DNA of 64,000 nt from Euglena gracilis (lineage: Eukaryota > Euglenida > Euglenophyceae > Euglenales): the NCBI GenBank assembly GCA_039621445.1, contig CP154955.1:46523540-46587539 (forward strand), in the 5' to 3' direction. The notes under the pieces were generated by a model that worked only from the letters and a program-made list of their open reading frames with translations, was not told the DNA's origin and did no database searches. Of this stretch, positions 43,881-54,599 are shown piece by piece (position 1 is the stretch's first letter; each line of letters opens with the position of its first letter). Position numbers and translations under genes: made by a program.

Positions 43881-44654
43881 AGGCCAAAAACCAGTCAGTC
43901 ACTCTGAAAAAACCAGTCATTCACCAGGGGGGGGGGGAGAAATTGCACATCGGAGGGGGTCAAAAATTGCAGTGCAAAAAAAATGCACAAAATTGCACAT
44001 ACCAGAAAAACCATACCAGAAACCAGAAAAGCTGCATATTCTGCCAATTTACCCTGTCGGTTCGCCCAAAAAGTTGCAACACAATCAGCCGTGGCAATAT
44101 GCGATGGCAGCACTTACGCTATTCATCCTGAATTTGTTCATCATCCAGCGGAAGACACGACATTTCACACTTAGAGATGTCATGCTCAAGGTCGGTCGAA
44201 TCAAAAGGCACAAAATACGAACCTGTTTGTAAGAACGCCCATTGCTCCTTTGCCAATTGGCCGATTGGCACACTGAGTAAACCAACAATAAACAGCCTTT
44301 GAACGGAAATTTTCACTGCGCACATCAGTTTCCCGGCAAAAAAACCCGGTAAGTTCTCAATTGCATGAAAAACTGACATTTTCCAAAACAAAATGTCCTG
44401 GTCCATGTGCAATTAATTGCACAAAATTGAAGAAAAATAATGCACATTTCAAAATTGCAAAATTGCACGCTGCAATTCCCCCCCCCCCCCTGCAGTCACC
44501 CCCCCCAGGGGGGTCGGCCAGTGCTTAAGCAATTGACTGCTTTGACGCCATCTCCAGGATCAAGGTTGCCCAAGCATTCCACGGACAGCCAGACTGTTTT
44601 GCCTCTGCCAACCGTAATGGGTTGGAATCCCCAAATTGCCCGGCGGACGGTCAC

Positions 44655-44852
44655 CTTCGGAGGCGCTCGGGGCAACCCGTCAGCAGCCCCTGCCCCAGGT
44701 TGCCCGCCTCCTCGTCCTCCGCGGTGCCCGGCGCGGCGGCGTCCACCCCGGGGCCCTCCCCCGCCAGCTCCCACCGCGCCGCCTTCACCAGCAGCGGCAC
44801 GGCCGGGGACGCCGTCTCCCACCGCGCCGCCACCGCCCGCACGTCCCCAGGG
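44655..44852 (-). CDS. HEAT-like exon with acidic linker
   Basis: Acceptor cttcccgtccag|C, donor AAG|gtgaccg. 65 codons: helices DVRAVAARWETASPAVPLLV, then an acidic loop (TAEDEEAG). Confidence 0.7.
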
Positions 44853-44934
44853 CTGGACGGGAAGGCCTGGTCGGGGGGGTCGACCCCCCCCCCACCACCC
44901 ACCACCCTGGCTGTTTGGCCGATTCCTGTACTGC

Positions 44935-45030
44935 CCTGCACGTCCCCGACACCGGAGGGCGGCGGCCCGGCCAAGTGGCAGGCGGCGGCCGGCCGGCAGG
45001 AGGGGCCGGGTCCCCGGGCTGTGGGTTGTC
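44935..45030 (-). CDS. Possible exon, frame unresolved
   Basis: A good acceptor (cgacaacccacag) precedes GC-rich DNA open in three frames. Confidence 0.25.
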
Positions 45031-45389
45031 GTGCCCAGATTCGTGATTTGGGGCATCGCTTTGGCCAGAAGGGTGTACCCCCCGCCCTGCAGGGCCTCAA
45101 AGCACCGCTCACCCCCCCCACCACGTGAAATACCAGAGACTTAGGGGAGGCTACTCGCCAAGGGAACACGGATGGAATACGTGCATGGGATGGGCAATGA
45201 AACCGGGAAATTGGTGGTAAGTGGTGGCAGGGGGGGGGGGGCGTGCAAAACAAAATTGACTTCCGTGTTTTCTTGTGTGTGAACCCCCATCCCCATCAAA
45301 GACAGAAGGCAGTCTTTTTGTCTGGCATGTGTTATGAATCACCCCGTCTCACCAGTCCCACCTTCCTTCATCCACCTACACCCCCCCCC

Positions 45390-45640
45390 GGGAAACTGTC
45401 ACCTGACAGGTTGGCCAGTACCGGGGACCCTGACAACTTCCTATACTGACAGGTTGGCCAGTACCAGGGACCCTGACAGTTTCCCGGGCGGGACCCTGAC
45501 AGTTTCCCGGGTAGGTCATTTCAAGGCAAAGTCAACGAAAAATGACCCTGACAGGTTGGCCGGTACCAGGGACCCTGACAGTTTCCTGGGCGTGACCCTG
45601 ACAGGTTCTAGGGCATGACAGTTTCCCAGGGGGGGGTAGG
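45390..45640 (+). repeat. Dispersed GACAGGTTGGCC(A/G)GTACC repeats
   Basis: Four tandem degenerate units of GACAGGTTGGCCAGTACC, GGGACCCTGACA(G)TTTCC. Related units at 63,815-64,000, 40,730-40,860, 33,470-33,600, 34,825-34,880 and 46,780-46,870. Confidence 0.8.
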
Positions 45641-45925
45641 TAGCTGCTTTCACAACCCCCAATCATCCCTCACAGATGTCTCCGCGTGACAAAGATGACA
45701 GATCCGCCCGATGTTCAAACAACTGCCACAAAGCGGCATTCAGCAACCCAGCAAGGCAAACAGCGGGACCTGTGCTTTGCCCCCTGGCCGGCCAGTTTGG
45801 ACGACGGCTGGTAGGCTGGTTCCAAGCGACCTGGGCAGACACCGGGCGGACGAGGGGGACCCACGGGTGCAGTCCGAATCGATCGCGATTGTTTCGCGAC
45901 ACGAGCCCACGCCGCCCCGGCCCAC

Positions 45926-46043
45926 CCTGGGCAGCAGCAGGGCGTCCACCGCCGCGGCGCTTTGAGCCTCGCCGCCGCCGGCATGGAGCTGGTCCGCGAG
46001 CTGCTCGAACTGCACCGCGAACGCAACGGCCTGCGGGCTGGGC
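45926..46043 (-). CDS. Helical exon
   Basis: Acceptor ggtgcgtggccag|G, donor AGG|gtgggc. 39 codons with AVAFAVQFEQLADQLHAGGG and a second helix. Clear and compact. Confidence 0.7.
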
Positions 46044-46089
46044 CTGGCCACGCACCCGGTGACAGATCAGTCATGACTGGTCACTGTTC

Positions 46090-47030
46090 AGTTGCTATTT
46101 GTCCGACTGCAGACAAATATTCAGATCTGTCTGACTGTATAAATTCAGATCATATGAAGACATATTACATATATGTATTATAGATCATATTATAGTGTAG
46201 TATATTATATGCCATACATATTATATGGTAATAGCATTTATATATATTACGCATATTATTATATTATTGTCATTGTTATTATTATTATTATACATTATGT
46301 ACATGTCTGACTGCAAAAATTTGACTGACCGACCTCGGTTAGCCATGCGTTGATCAGTGGCCAACATGTGACTGGCGCGTGTTGGCCACCCAGTTGCCAA
46401 CACGTGTCAGTCTGCGAATGGAGACTGGAGAGACTGCAGCTGGACTGCCCCATGAGCTCCGTAGAGAAATTGGAAACAGGAGGGAGGCCAGTCGGCCTCT
46501 GGGGTAGCGCTCTCGAAACAGCCGTCCACCACAGGCCAGGATTGCAGTGGCCGGTGTGGGAACGTTGGGATGGTGAACAAAAAAAATTGAGAACTTTTAA
46601 AAAAACTGCTGCACAATTTCCCGCCATAAACGAAAGCTCCTCTCAACCAGAGGCACCACTACAGGCATGAGCCGGGATTCACAAATCGACAAAAACCTCA
46701 CAGATTGTTTTAGCCTTCAATTTGGGGGAGTCATTTCTGGATATTTAACACTTTGCACAAAAAATATGTATGCTGGTTGGACAGTACCGGGGGCTGTGTC
46801 TGCAACGCAAGGGGCACTTGACAGATCGTTGGGCATTCTTACCCCCCCCCTCCGGGAAGCTGTTTCCTGAAATGTCAGCCGGTAAACCTGGATGACAATT
46901 TCCCATTGGCAATATAGTAGACCTTCAGCGTGTCAGAGCTGACAAGTGACTTCCCGGGGGTCGGGGGGGGGGCACCATTTTTTCGCGCGGTACACATGGG
47001 TGTGAGAGGCCGCCAAAGCCCAGCCTGGCC
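46090..47030. other. No gene seen
   Basis: An AT-rich block (46,130-46,310) and mixed sequence with one GACAGGTTGGCC-type relic. Confidence 0.35.
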
Positions 47031-47042
47031 GGGGACCGCCAC

Positions 47043-47227
47043 CCCGTCCGGCCACAGCACGGCGGCCACGGCAGCCGGGGCCGCGCCGGCCACCAACTGG
47101 GCCTCGAGGGCGGGCAGCACGTCCTGGCGGCGGACGGCCTCCCGCAGGGCGGTCAGCGCTGGGTGGCGGGGGTCCCGGGCGTGGAGGGCGGTGCGGAGGT
47201 GCGGGGCGAGGAGAGCGGGGGAGGGGC
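47043..47227 (-). CDS. HEAT-like exon
   Basis: The frame from ccaatgag|GC to GG|gtggcgg holds about 61 codons: LLAPHLRTALHARDPRHPAL, REAVRRQDVLPALEAQLVAG, then a third helix. Among the most solenoid-like exons here. The acceptor is weak. Confidence 0.65.
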
Positions 47228-47254
47228 CTCATTGGAGGACAGGGAGCCCGATGG

Positions 47255-47375
47255 GGAGTCATGTGAGTTATGCGAGTCATCAAATCACAAGTCACGCAAA
47301 TCACGCAAGTCATGCAAATCATGCAAGTCATGCGAGTCATCAAACTAGAAGTCATGCAGGTTATGCAAATCATGC
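47255..47375 (+). repeat. 9-bp repeat AAGTCATGC
   Basis: About 13 degenerate units (AAATCACGC, AAGTCATGC, GAGTCATCA). Confidence 0.9.
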
Positions 47376-47730
47376 AAGTCTGTGCCCTGGGCGGAGGAGC
47401 CGTGCAAAACGCAAAGATCAGCGGAAAACCGAGCCAGTGGCCTATCCACTCATCCACTCATCCACTCATCCAAGCCGTTGGATGGACGTTGGAGTACAAC
47501 CTCCGTGCGGTGTAGTGGGCCGACCCCTGTCCCCAAACACTCACACCGTCCTGGGTTAGCAAATGTAGGCAGAGGACATGTTGTAATCGGGTGGAGAGAT
47601 GAATGGAACCGTTGGAACGTTCCGCAATCCGAAAATGAAAAAAATGAAAACTCGGAAAAATGAAAAGAGTGCCCCAAAGTTTAGGAGGAAGAGGTTTCCG
47701 ACGAGGGGGGCTCCTGGCAGTCGCCAGCAC

Positions 47731-47793
47731 GGCGCTGCCGCCCGCTGCCAGGATGGTCCCGGAGTGCGGGTCCAGCAGGCCTGTCACCGCCAG
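47731..47793 (-). CDS. Short helical exon
   Basis: Good acceptor gttgcgctcctgcag|CTG. 21 codons LAVTGLLDPHSGTILAAGGS up to GCC|gtgctgg. The 3' end is tentative. Confidence 0.5.
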
Positions 47794-47970
47794 CTGCAGG
47801 AGCGCAACCACCCCTCAGCAGGCACAAAGAGGATTTGAAAGGCGACCCTTGTCGAGCGGAAACGCGCTGTGTCCGCGTGAGCAACTCAAATGGTTGGGGC
47901 ACCTTCCAGGGACCCACCACAGCCGACGACAAACCGTTCCCCCTGAATGAGCCCACAGCCACGAGGTCAC

Positions 47971-48080
47971 AACAGCAGGGGCAGCTGCCGGAGGACGTAC
48001 CGCACAGCCGGAAGTGCCTCGGCCGTGCTGCGGGGTGGGCAGCACACACGCCTCGGAGGCCGGCCGGCCCGCTGCGGTGG
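47971..48080 (-). CDS. GC-rich exon, frame unresolved
   Basis: Two acceptors (ccaccgcag, ccaccccgcag) and two donors (CG|gtacgt, TT|gtgacc) are available, and several frames are open, one reading TAEALPAVRYVLRQLPLL. Confidence 0.35.
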
Positions 48081-48585
48081 CGCCGGGCGCCACGTCAGCC
48101 GCCGGCCGGCAGCAGGTGCGTGCCGCAGACCATCCAGGTCCGCAGTGCTCCCCGCCCCCCCAAAAGTAGAGCACGATGCACACACGCGCAAGCTGTCCCA
48201 TCCCCCCCCCCCGGCGGCGGGAGAGGGGTCCAGGGGACCGACTTTTGGGGGGTTGACTCTGGGGGTCAACTCTGGGGGCGTTTGGACCCCAAACAAAAAG
48301 GAACAGAATGGAATGCATAAAATGGAGGGAAATCCCTCCCCTGAGGGGGGCCGACTTGGCCCGACCCCTGACGGAGAGGTGGAGGGAGGGTCGCCCTCCC
48401 CAAAGGGTCCCTCCTCGGGGGGCCAACCCAGCATCAGCATGGGCGGCGCGGAGCATACGCTGGTCCATGCTGGTCCTTGTGGAAGGTGATAGACCCCGGC
48501 TGAGGCCCGCACGGGACCCCGGGCAAAGGAGCACTTCTGAGTCCCCAGCCCGGGTCGACTGGCCCGGGTCGCGGCCGGGCCCCAC

Positions 48586-48811
48586 CTGGCCAGCACTCCA
48601 GCACGACGTCCACCGCGAGGGTGGCGCGCTGGGCCACCTGCGCCTGGAACGGCCGCAGGGGCCCGGCGAGGGCGAGGCCGAGGACGCGCAGGCCGGCGTG
48701 GCGCGCCGCGGCGCTCTCGGAGTGGAGGGCCGGCCCCAGGCGGTGGTCGGGGGCGATGTGCGCCGTGCCGCACGGCAAAATGAATGCGGTGCCGGCGAAA
48801 TCCCAGAAGTT
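48586..48811 (-). CDS. HEAT-like exon
   Basis: Acceptor acgcgtattcag|AAC, donor CAG|gtgggg. 75 codons: starts NFWDFAGTAFILPCGTAHIA, continues with helices SAAARHAGLRVLGLALAG and ATLAVDVVLECW. Very clear coding character. Confidence 0.75.
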
Positions 48812-49199
48812 CTGAATACGCGAAGCAAAAAAAAATGAGGCAAAAAAACAAAAAAGAAGCCGCAATGGGGCTGATCACAAATACACCTGTTTCCCCCACC
48901 AATCATTCTCTCATCTGCATTGTTTCACGCTGCTTAGAAGAGTGGCCTGCAACGCGGATGATCATTTCTGCATGGAAGAAATTGTTGTCATTTGCAATCG
49001 TTGCTCCCTGGGCCCGTCTGACCTCAACGACCGAGGAGTACTCAATGAATGCCTAATATTTGTGAGAGTATTGGTGAAGTGACGGAATCCATTGTCAAAC
49101 AAATCAACAAAAACGAGGGGGCCGTTTTTCCCGCGCGAATCAAGCAAACACAACGACCCCAAACTGACCCGGCGGCCCTCGCACCACTCCAAGGGGGGG

Positions 49200-49335
49200 A
49201 GGGACAGTGGGCCTGCCACCCCCTGGCCGGGGTCAGGGCGGCGGAGAGGCGGGCGGGGGGCGGGGCGCTGAGGGCGAGGCCGAGGGCGTGGGCGAGGCGG
49301 GGACCCGGCGGCCGAGAGCGGCGGCAGGGGTGGCC
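49200..49335 (-). CDS. Possible helical exon
   Basis: Minus frame PRLAHALGLALSAPPPARLS after a G/C run of about 20. Boundaries uncertain. Confidence 0.35.
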
Positions 49336-49449
49336 CAGACCGGGGGGGGGGGGGGGGGGGGGAACCAACGCGGAAACGAGTCGAAACCAGTGTTGCGGGC
49401 CGACCCGCAAGGAACGCATCGGAGCTGTCGGCAAGGCTAAAGCAGGCCG

Positions 49450-50540
49450 ACAAAGAACTCGATTAAAGTGGAACTGCGAAGTAATCTTGTTCAAAAAAAA
49501 TGGCGTGTCCAAAACAAACTTGGTCCACTGGAAAACTTCGATGGGGTACCGGATTTATTTAGGAGGTTGACCAGTATTCCATACAGATGGTTCGCGGCTT
49601 CGATGCTATGCATTTGCACGCTCACTGGATATCATGTTATCATAGAATTTTGATACGGCAGATGTTTTTAGTTGAGATACCTTCCCCCAAGGAACTGCAC
49701 AGTACACAGGTCCCTATGAGGGTATGTCAGTGAGAACCAGCCACAGCAACAGTTTATCCAAGGGAAGGATTTCACCCTCCACCGACATGAAATGCAATAA
49801 AGCCAATGCTTTACATATCGGTGTTCATTCAGACAGTAATGCCTGCAAAATTTCTCTCCACGTATATACATGATAATGAAAATGGGGTTCGGGGTCACTT
49901 GCGCGACCCCTGCAGTGGAGGTTGGTCACAATATCCCCCGTCAGCACTGTGGTGGGAACCTTCGTCAGGCCAGACAACTGCTCCAAGGGACAAAAGCAGC
50001 CCAAGAATGGCCTTGAAGGGTTGAGGGGGTGGAGCGACTTTATGGGAGCAGATTCAAGAAAATCGTGGACGGTCCATTTGACTTTGAATTTGATCCTCCT
50101 TCCGGCCGTACCATCCTGAACTTTGTGGTGCTTTGGTGGCAAGCCAGCATGGGAATAGTGGCAATCAAGGTCTGCTGTGAAAATCCAAAGCCCAGAGCTT
50201 CACATCGTGGCACCGAGGGGACGAAAAAATTGGGGCCAAATCCGGCTCTTTCCTTAAAACAGGCCGTTCATTCATTAACATTATGACATTAATGAATATT
50301 CACGGAATATTGAATTTTTACGGATTCTCATATTACTGCAATCAAATACGTCTTTGTGTTGAGCCATCATCAAAGCCACAGCTACACACTCACCCCCAGC
50401 AACAGCAGCAACAGCGCAAAATCAGTGAGCCTGGACTGGAAAATCATTGCCTCTCTGAAACTCTGAAAGACCTGCTGCTCCCCCCCCCGAGGCTCGACTG
50501 GGATGCAGCGGTCGTGCGACGAATCCGGAGCATGCCTGCC
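49450..50540. other. No gene seen
   Basis: Lower-GC intron-like sequence. A few open frames without splice context. Confidence 0.35.
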
Positions 50541-50549
50541 TTGGGGAAC

Positions 50550-50661
50550 CGGGTTGGGCGAAGCAGTGGTGTGGTCCCGAGCCCCTCCGCAAAGGCGGGG
50601 GCCAGGCACGGGAGGAGGGGCCCCTCGAACGCGACGCCCTTGCCGGCCTCCGCCAGGCACG
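50550..50661 (-). CDS. Helical exon
   Basis: Acceptor cgtcgtgggcag|CG. CLAEAGKGVAFEGPLLPCLA, then AFAEGLG. The donor near CCG|gttccc is tentative. Confidence 0.5.
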
Positions 50662-51479
50662 CTGCCCACGACGGAGGCAGCGGGCGGTTCCTTCCGGGTT
50701 GGAACGCCCACCACACCCCCCTCCAAATAGCCCAGTGGGCCGCAGGGCAGTGGGGGATATACCTCCCCCCCCTTGTCTAAGCACCGGAAAAGATGGGGTG
50801 GTGCTTATTTTGCCAAAATATGGGTAAGAACCAGGGGGGTGGTGCTTAGACAAGGGGGAAAATTTTGACTGCACAAAAAATCCGGCGCTTCGCGCCGAAA
50901 AGGAAAAATTCCCCTTATTTTTGGAGGTCCGCTGTTGAACTTACACACATTTGGATGCAGAAATCAACAATACCTCACCAAATCAGGTCTCAGAAGTTGC
51001 AGAAATTTCGAAATTTTTGAGAAACTTCCCTTAAAAATGCACACAAAATAAACCTCCCCGTGACGATGACCTTTAAAAAGATGGGTAAGAACCGGGGGGG
51101 TGGTGCTTAGACAAGGGTGGTGCTTAGACAAGGGGGAGGTACAACAAGGCCCTTCAAAATATGCAATGCAAAAAATGAATGCAAATATGCAAAAAAAAGT
51201 GCAAGTTGCCCGTAAACTCAGGAGCTCCCCAGGGCTGTTCACTTTTCTGCTGGAGAGGAATTGGAAAAAATTCGCCATAGTGCCCGAGTGCCGAGCGCCC
51301 GAGTGCCGGAGTGATCTGGTGAGGGGGCGAAGCAGATGCTTCCTGTAACCTGCACCCCTTGTTTGGAATCAGGTTCTCAGTGGCGCTGGGAATGGTGCCC
51401 AAATATAAACTGGCAGGGTTAGGTAGATAACCTGGCACCCCGCCAGGTTGGTTGGGGAGTGGGATTAACGCCAAATGCA

Positions 51480-51545
51480 GAACACACCACACCACACTGC
51501 ACCACACCACACCACACCACACCACCCCACCCCACACCATCAGAC
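51480..51545 (+). repeat. (ACACC)n pentanucleotide repeat
   Basis: About 12 units of ACACC / ACCCC. Confidence 0.9.
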
Positions 51546-51945
51546 CGCCCCACACCCAGGGCTGGACGGGCTGGGGGGGGTAGACCCCCCCACCCACGGC
51601 ACCGCCCAAGGAACAATCCAACCCCCCCACCACCACAGGGCTGCAGGGATTCCCATACAGCCCTGCCCACACCACAGCAGACATCACACCCAGGCAAGGC
51701 TAATATGTATCTTTTCCCCCCAAGCCCAATGAACACCAAAATAACAATACAGACGGTCGGGACTGGGGACGTTCGTGGGGGGTGTACTAAATGTTGCATT
51801 GTTGTAAACGATGCCAATCCTGACGGTCTGGACGTCCCTTGTTCATTAGGAAAGGGGGTTCACTGGACACTTGGGGGACGGGACACACCAAATCATCGTT
51901 TGGCATTAAAACAATAAAATTCTCTGGAGGACAGAATGCACCGCC

Positions 51946-52204
51946 CATGGGTTTTTTTAAGACCGGGGGGGGGCCACCCACCCACCCCCTGGGGGGCCCC
52001 CGGGGGGGTGTCCCGGGGGACCCACAAAAAAATGCCGAAAAATGGCGAAAAGTGCTAAAAATAGCACCTTTTTGGCGCCTTCGGCGCCGAAAAGTATATC
52101 CCACCCCCCCTCCAGGGGGACCCCCCCCCCCGGGGGAGCTCGGCCGGACCCACCCACCCTACCCCCCCTCCCCCCCTGGGGGTCCACGACTAAAAAAACC
52201 CCTG
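51946..52204. mobile_element. hAT-like MITE, family A copy 3
   Basis: Element of 259 bp starting CATGGGTTTTTTTAAG and ending AAAAAACCCCTG, with a perfect 8-bp direct repeat GCACCGCC (51,938-51,945 and 52,205-52,212). Contains the hairpin GGCGCCTTCGGCGCC at 52,074-52,088. Confidence 0.88.
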
Positions 52205-52208
52205 GCAC

Positions 52209-52327
52209 CGCCAGCCCTTCTTGCGGAGTTGGCCTTGCAGTGCACCGCCCACTGGCCTCGTGGCAGCACGCCGCCACCAGCAGGCCGTAGGCTGCCACCT
52301 TCCGGCCAGGGACAGCAGCATGGCATT
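52209..52327 (-). CDS. Helical exon next to a MITE
   Basis: Acceptor agttcaccag|AA. The frame with KVAAYGLLVAACCHEASGRC runs to GGCG|gtgcc, a donor lying inside the MITE's duplicated GCACCGCC. A different frame would fit the phase of exon 52,821-52,678 better, so the frame is not certain. Confidence 0.4.
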
Positions 52328-52677
52328 CTGGTGAACTTTGCACCTGGCTGGGCCCTCCCCAAAGAAAGGCCCAATACTACTCCCTCCCTATGCCCAACGA
52401 CCAGCCTCTGTGCTGTCCAGGAATCCAGGAGTCCAGGAGTGGGGGGTATCACTCGCTGTTCAATTGCACAAAAACCGAGAAACCATTTCTATGAGGAGAC
52501 AGGAAAGTACTGATAAGACAGGACACACATAACATTCACCTCCTGCAATCAGCAAACAACACCACGCTCAATACACAGCACATAACACAGTACCCATGAC
52601 AACAGGGTTGCAATTTCGGCACGAATGCGTAACGCTAATAGCCCATAACGCTCGGAAATAAATCGCCCCTCGAATAC

Positions 52678-52821
52678 TGCTGAGTGGAGTCGCCATCGGC
52701 GGCGGCGGCGCTGGCGGCCCGCCGCGCGACGTCCAGCAGTGGTGGGTGCCTCGAGAGGAGCCGCAGCAGCCCGAGGAAATGGTTCGCCTCCCAGCCAGGG
52801 GAGCGGCGGGCACCGGCCCAC
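52678..52821 (-). CDS. HEAT-like exon
   Basis: Acceptor ccccggctggcag|G, donor CA|gtattcg. About 47 codons with ANHFLGLLRLLSRHPPLLDV and an Ala-rich end. Confidence 0.65.
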
Positions 52822-52969
52822 CTGCCAGCCGGGGTCATTCCAGCTGGTGCTTTGTACCTTCAACAATTTGGTCGACCTTGGAAAACGGTGCCTGCACTTC
52901 TTGAGAAATCCTTGCAATGCACAATGACACACACACATACACAATTGCGTCCACGCACGTGCACACACA

Positions 52970-53120
<151 letters not shown>

Positions 53121-53647
53121 ACACACAACATGGATCTCAAGTTGAGGCACAACGCCTCCCTGTGAGGAAACCAGGTCCAGGAGGACAACAGTGTCGGGTC
53201 CTGCAGGCTCCGCGTCTGGTGAATCGGTTGGGACCAAACTTTCCGCGTTGCAAAACCTTGCACATACTGATCTGGATGAGTTGCTCCACCTTGGCGCCCC
53301 CCACAGAGCATTCATCATCGACTGGCTCCTGGTTTAACACAAACAGCCCAGCGGTGAGTGAGCACGCATGGCAAGAAATCAGAAGTGAGGTATGCGGGAC
53401 CAAACTCGTGGCACAAACTGCTGCCAGAAATGTGGCAATCAAAAAGCCACAGAATTCACTGGTCCGGAAAACTTACTCCTGGAAATTCGAACAATTCAGC
53501 TGGAACCATTTGCTTTCACAAAGCCACAAACACACCCATGCGACACAAATATAAACAAATAAACAAACACAAATACATAAATGTACGCCGATTAATGTAT
53601 ATTACACGTGTGAAACAAGCATGCAAAAAACCACCCGGCAGGAAAAC

Positions 53648-53840
53648 GTCCCTCGTTCCCCGGGGAAAGCTCGCCTGCCAGGGCGCAGACGTCGGGCAGC
53701 TCCAGGAGGTCAGCCAGGGCCGGGGCCGGGAGGGCCGCCTGGGCCCACTTGGCGGCGTCGGCCCAGAGGCGCCCGTCGGCGTGGGCCACCAGCGGCGCGA
53801 GGGGCCGGGCGGGACGGCGGCGCTTGGGCCGCCACCCCCC
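53648..53840 (-). CDS. Helical exon
   Basis: Frame from ctgggag|GGG to GGGAC|gttttcc. Basic start, then RLWADAAKWAQAALPAPALA and a Leu-rich helix. A shorter version could start at cccaag|CGC. Confidence 0.6.
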
Positions 53841-54451
53841 CTCCCAGGCCGGCGCCAACGTGAGGGCACAACCAACCGTGGAAGTCTATTTGGAGCATTT
53901 GGCGTCGCGACAGGTATCACGGCGGGGGGCGGGGTCTCCGCAGCCCCCCCCCCCCGACGGGGGTCTTAGCCTTAATGCCGGGGTGGGGTGGAGTTTGGGT
54001 TCTTGTGCCTGAGTTGGCATAATGTTGGCATAATGTATATTGTATGTGTATAATTGTATTGCTGTATTATTGTATTATTGTATATGTATGTATTATATAA
54101 TTTAATGAAATGTAAGTATACGTGAGAATGATAATACAAAGACCCGCCGTTATAATTATATAATATGACGTTATTACTTAGCATTATTGGAGGGATAAGG
54201 TTGAGGTTAACGGAATACACACAATAATTGAGGAAGATAATGACCATAATATATCAGAAAGATAACATCCAAAAATGAAAGTCCCAAAATAAAAGCGGCA
54301 CCAATATGCCTTCATAGCAATGAGAGTCCTGGAATGATGGATGTTCGAAGTTTTCGGGGGGTCAACGTGACAACTGTGTGACAAAAACATCCACCCCACC
54401 GACAAACTCCACCCCCCCCCCCTGGCAACCCCACCGCCCCTCAAGGGCCAC

Positions 54452-54589
54452 CCTCCTCCGGCGATCTCCCGGAGGAACTCCAGCGCGCCGCTCGGGTCGT
54501 CGCCCGGCAGGGCCGCCAGCTCTGGCTCGAGGAACGCGGCGAGGTGGCCCGCCTTGGCCGCCACGTCCCGCAGGAGGCGGCCGCACTGG
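54452..54589 (-). CDS. Helical exon
   Basis: Acceptor C-run, caaccgccag|C; donor GG|gtggccc. About 45 codons: QCGRLLRDVAAKAGHLAAFL, then SGALEFLREIAGG. Confidence 0.7.
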
Positions 54590-54599
54590 CTGGCGGTTG

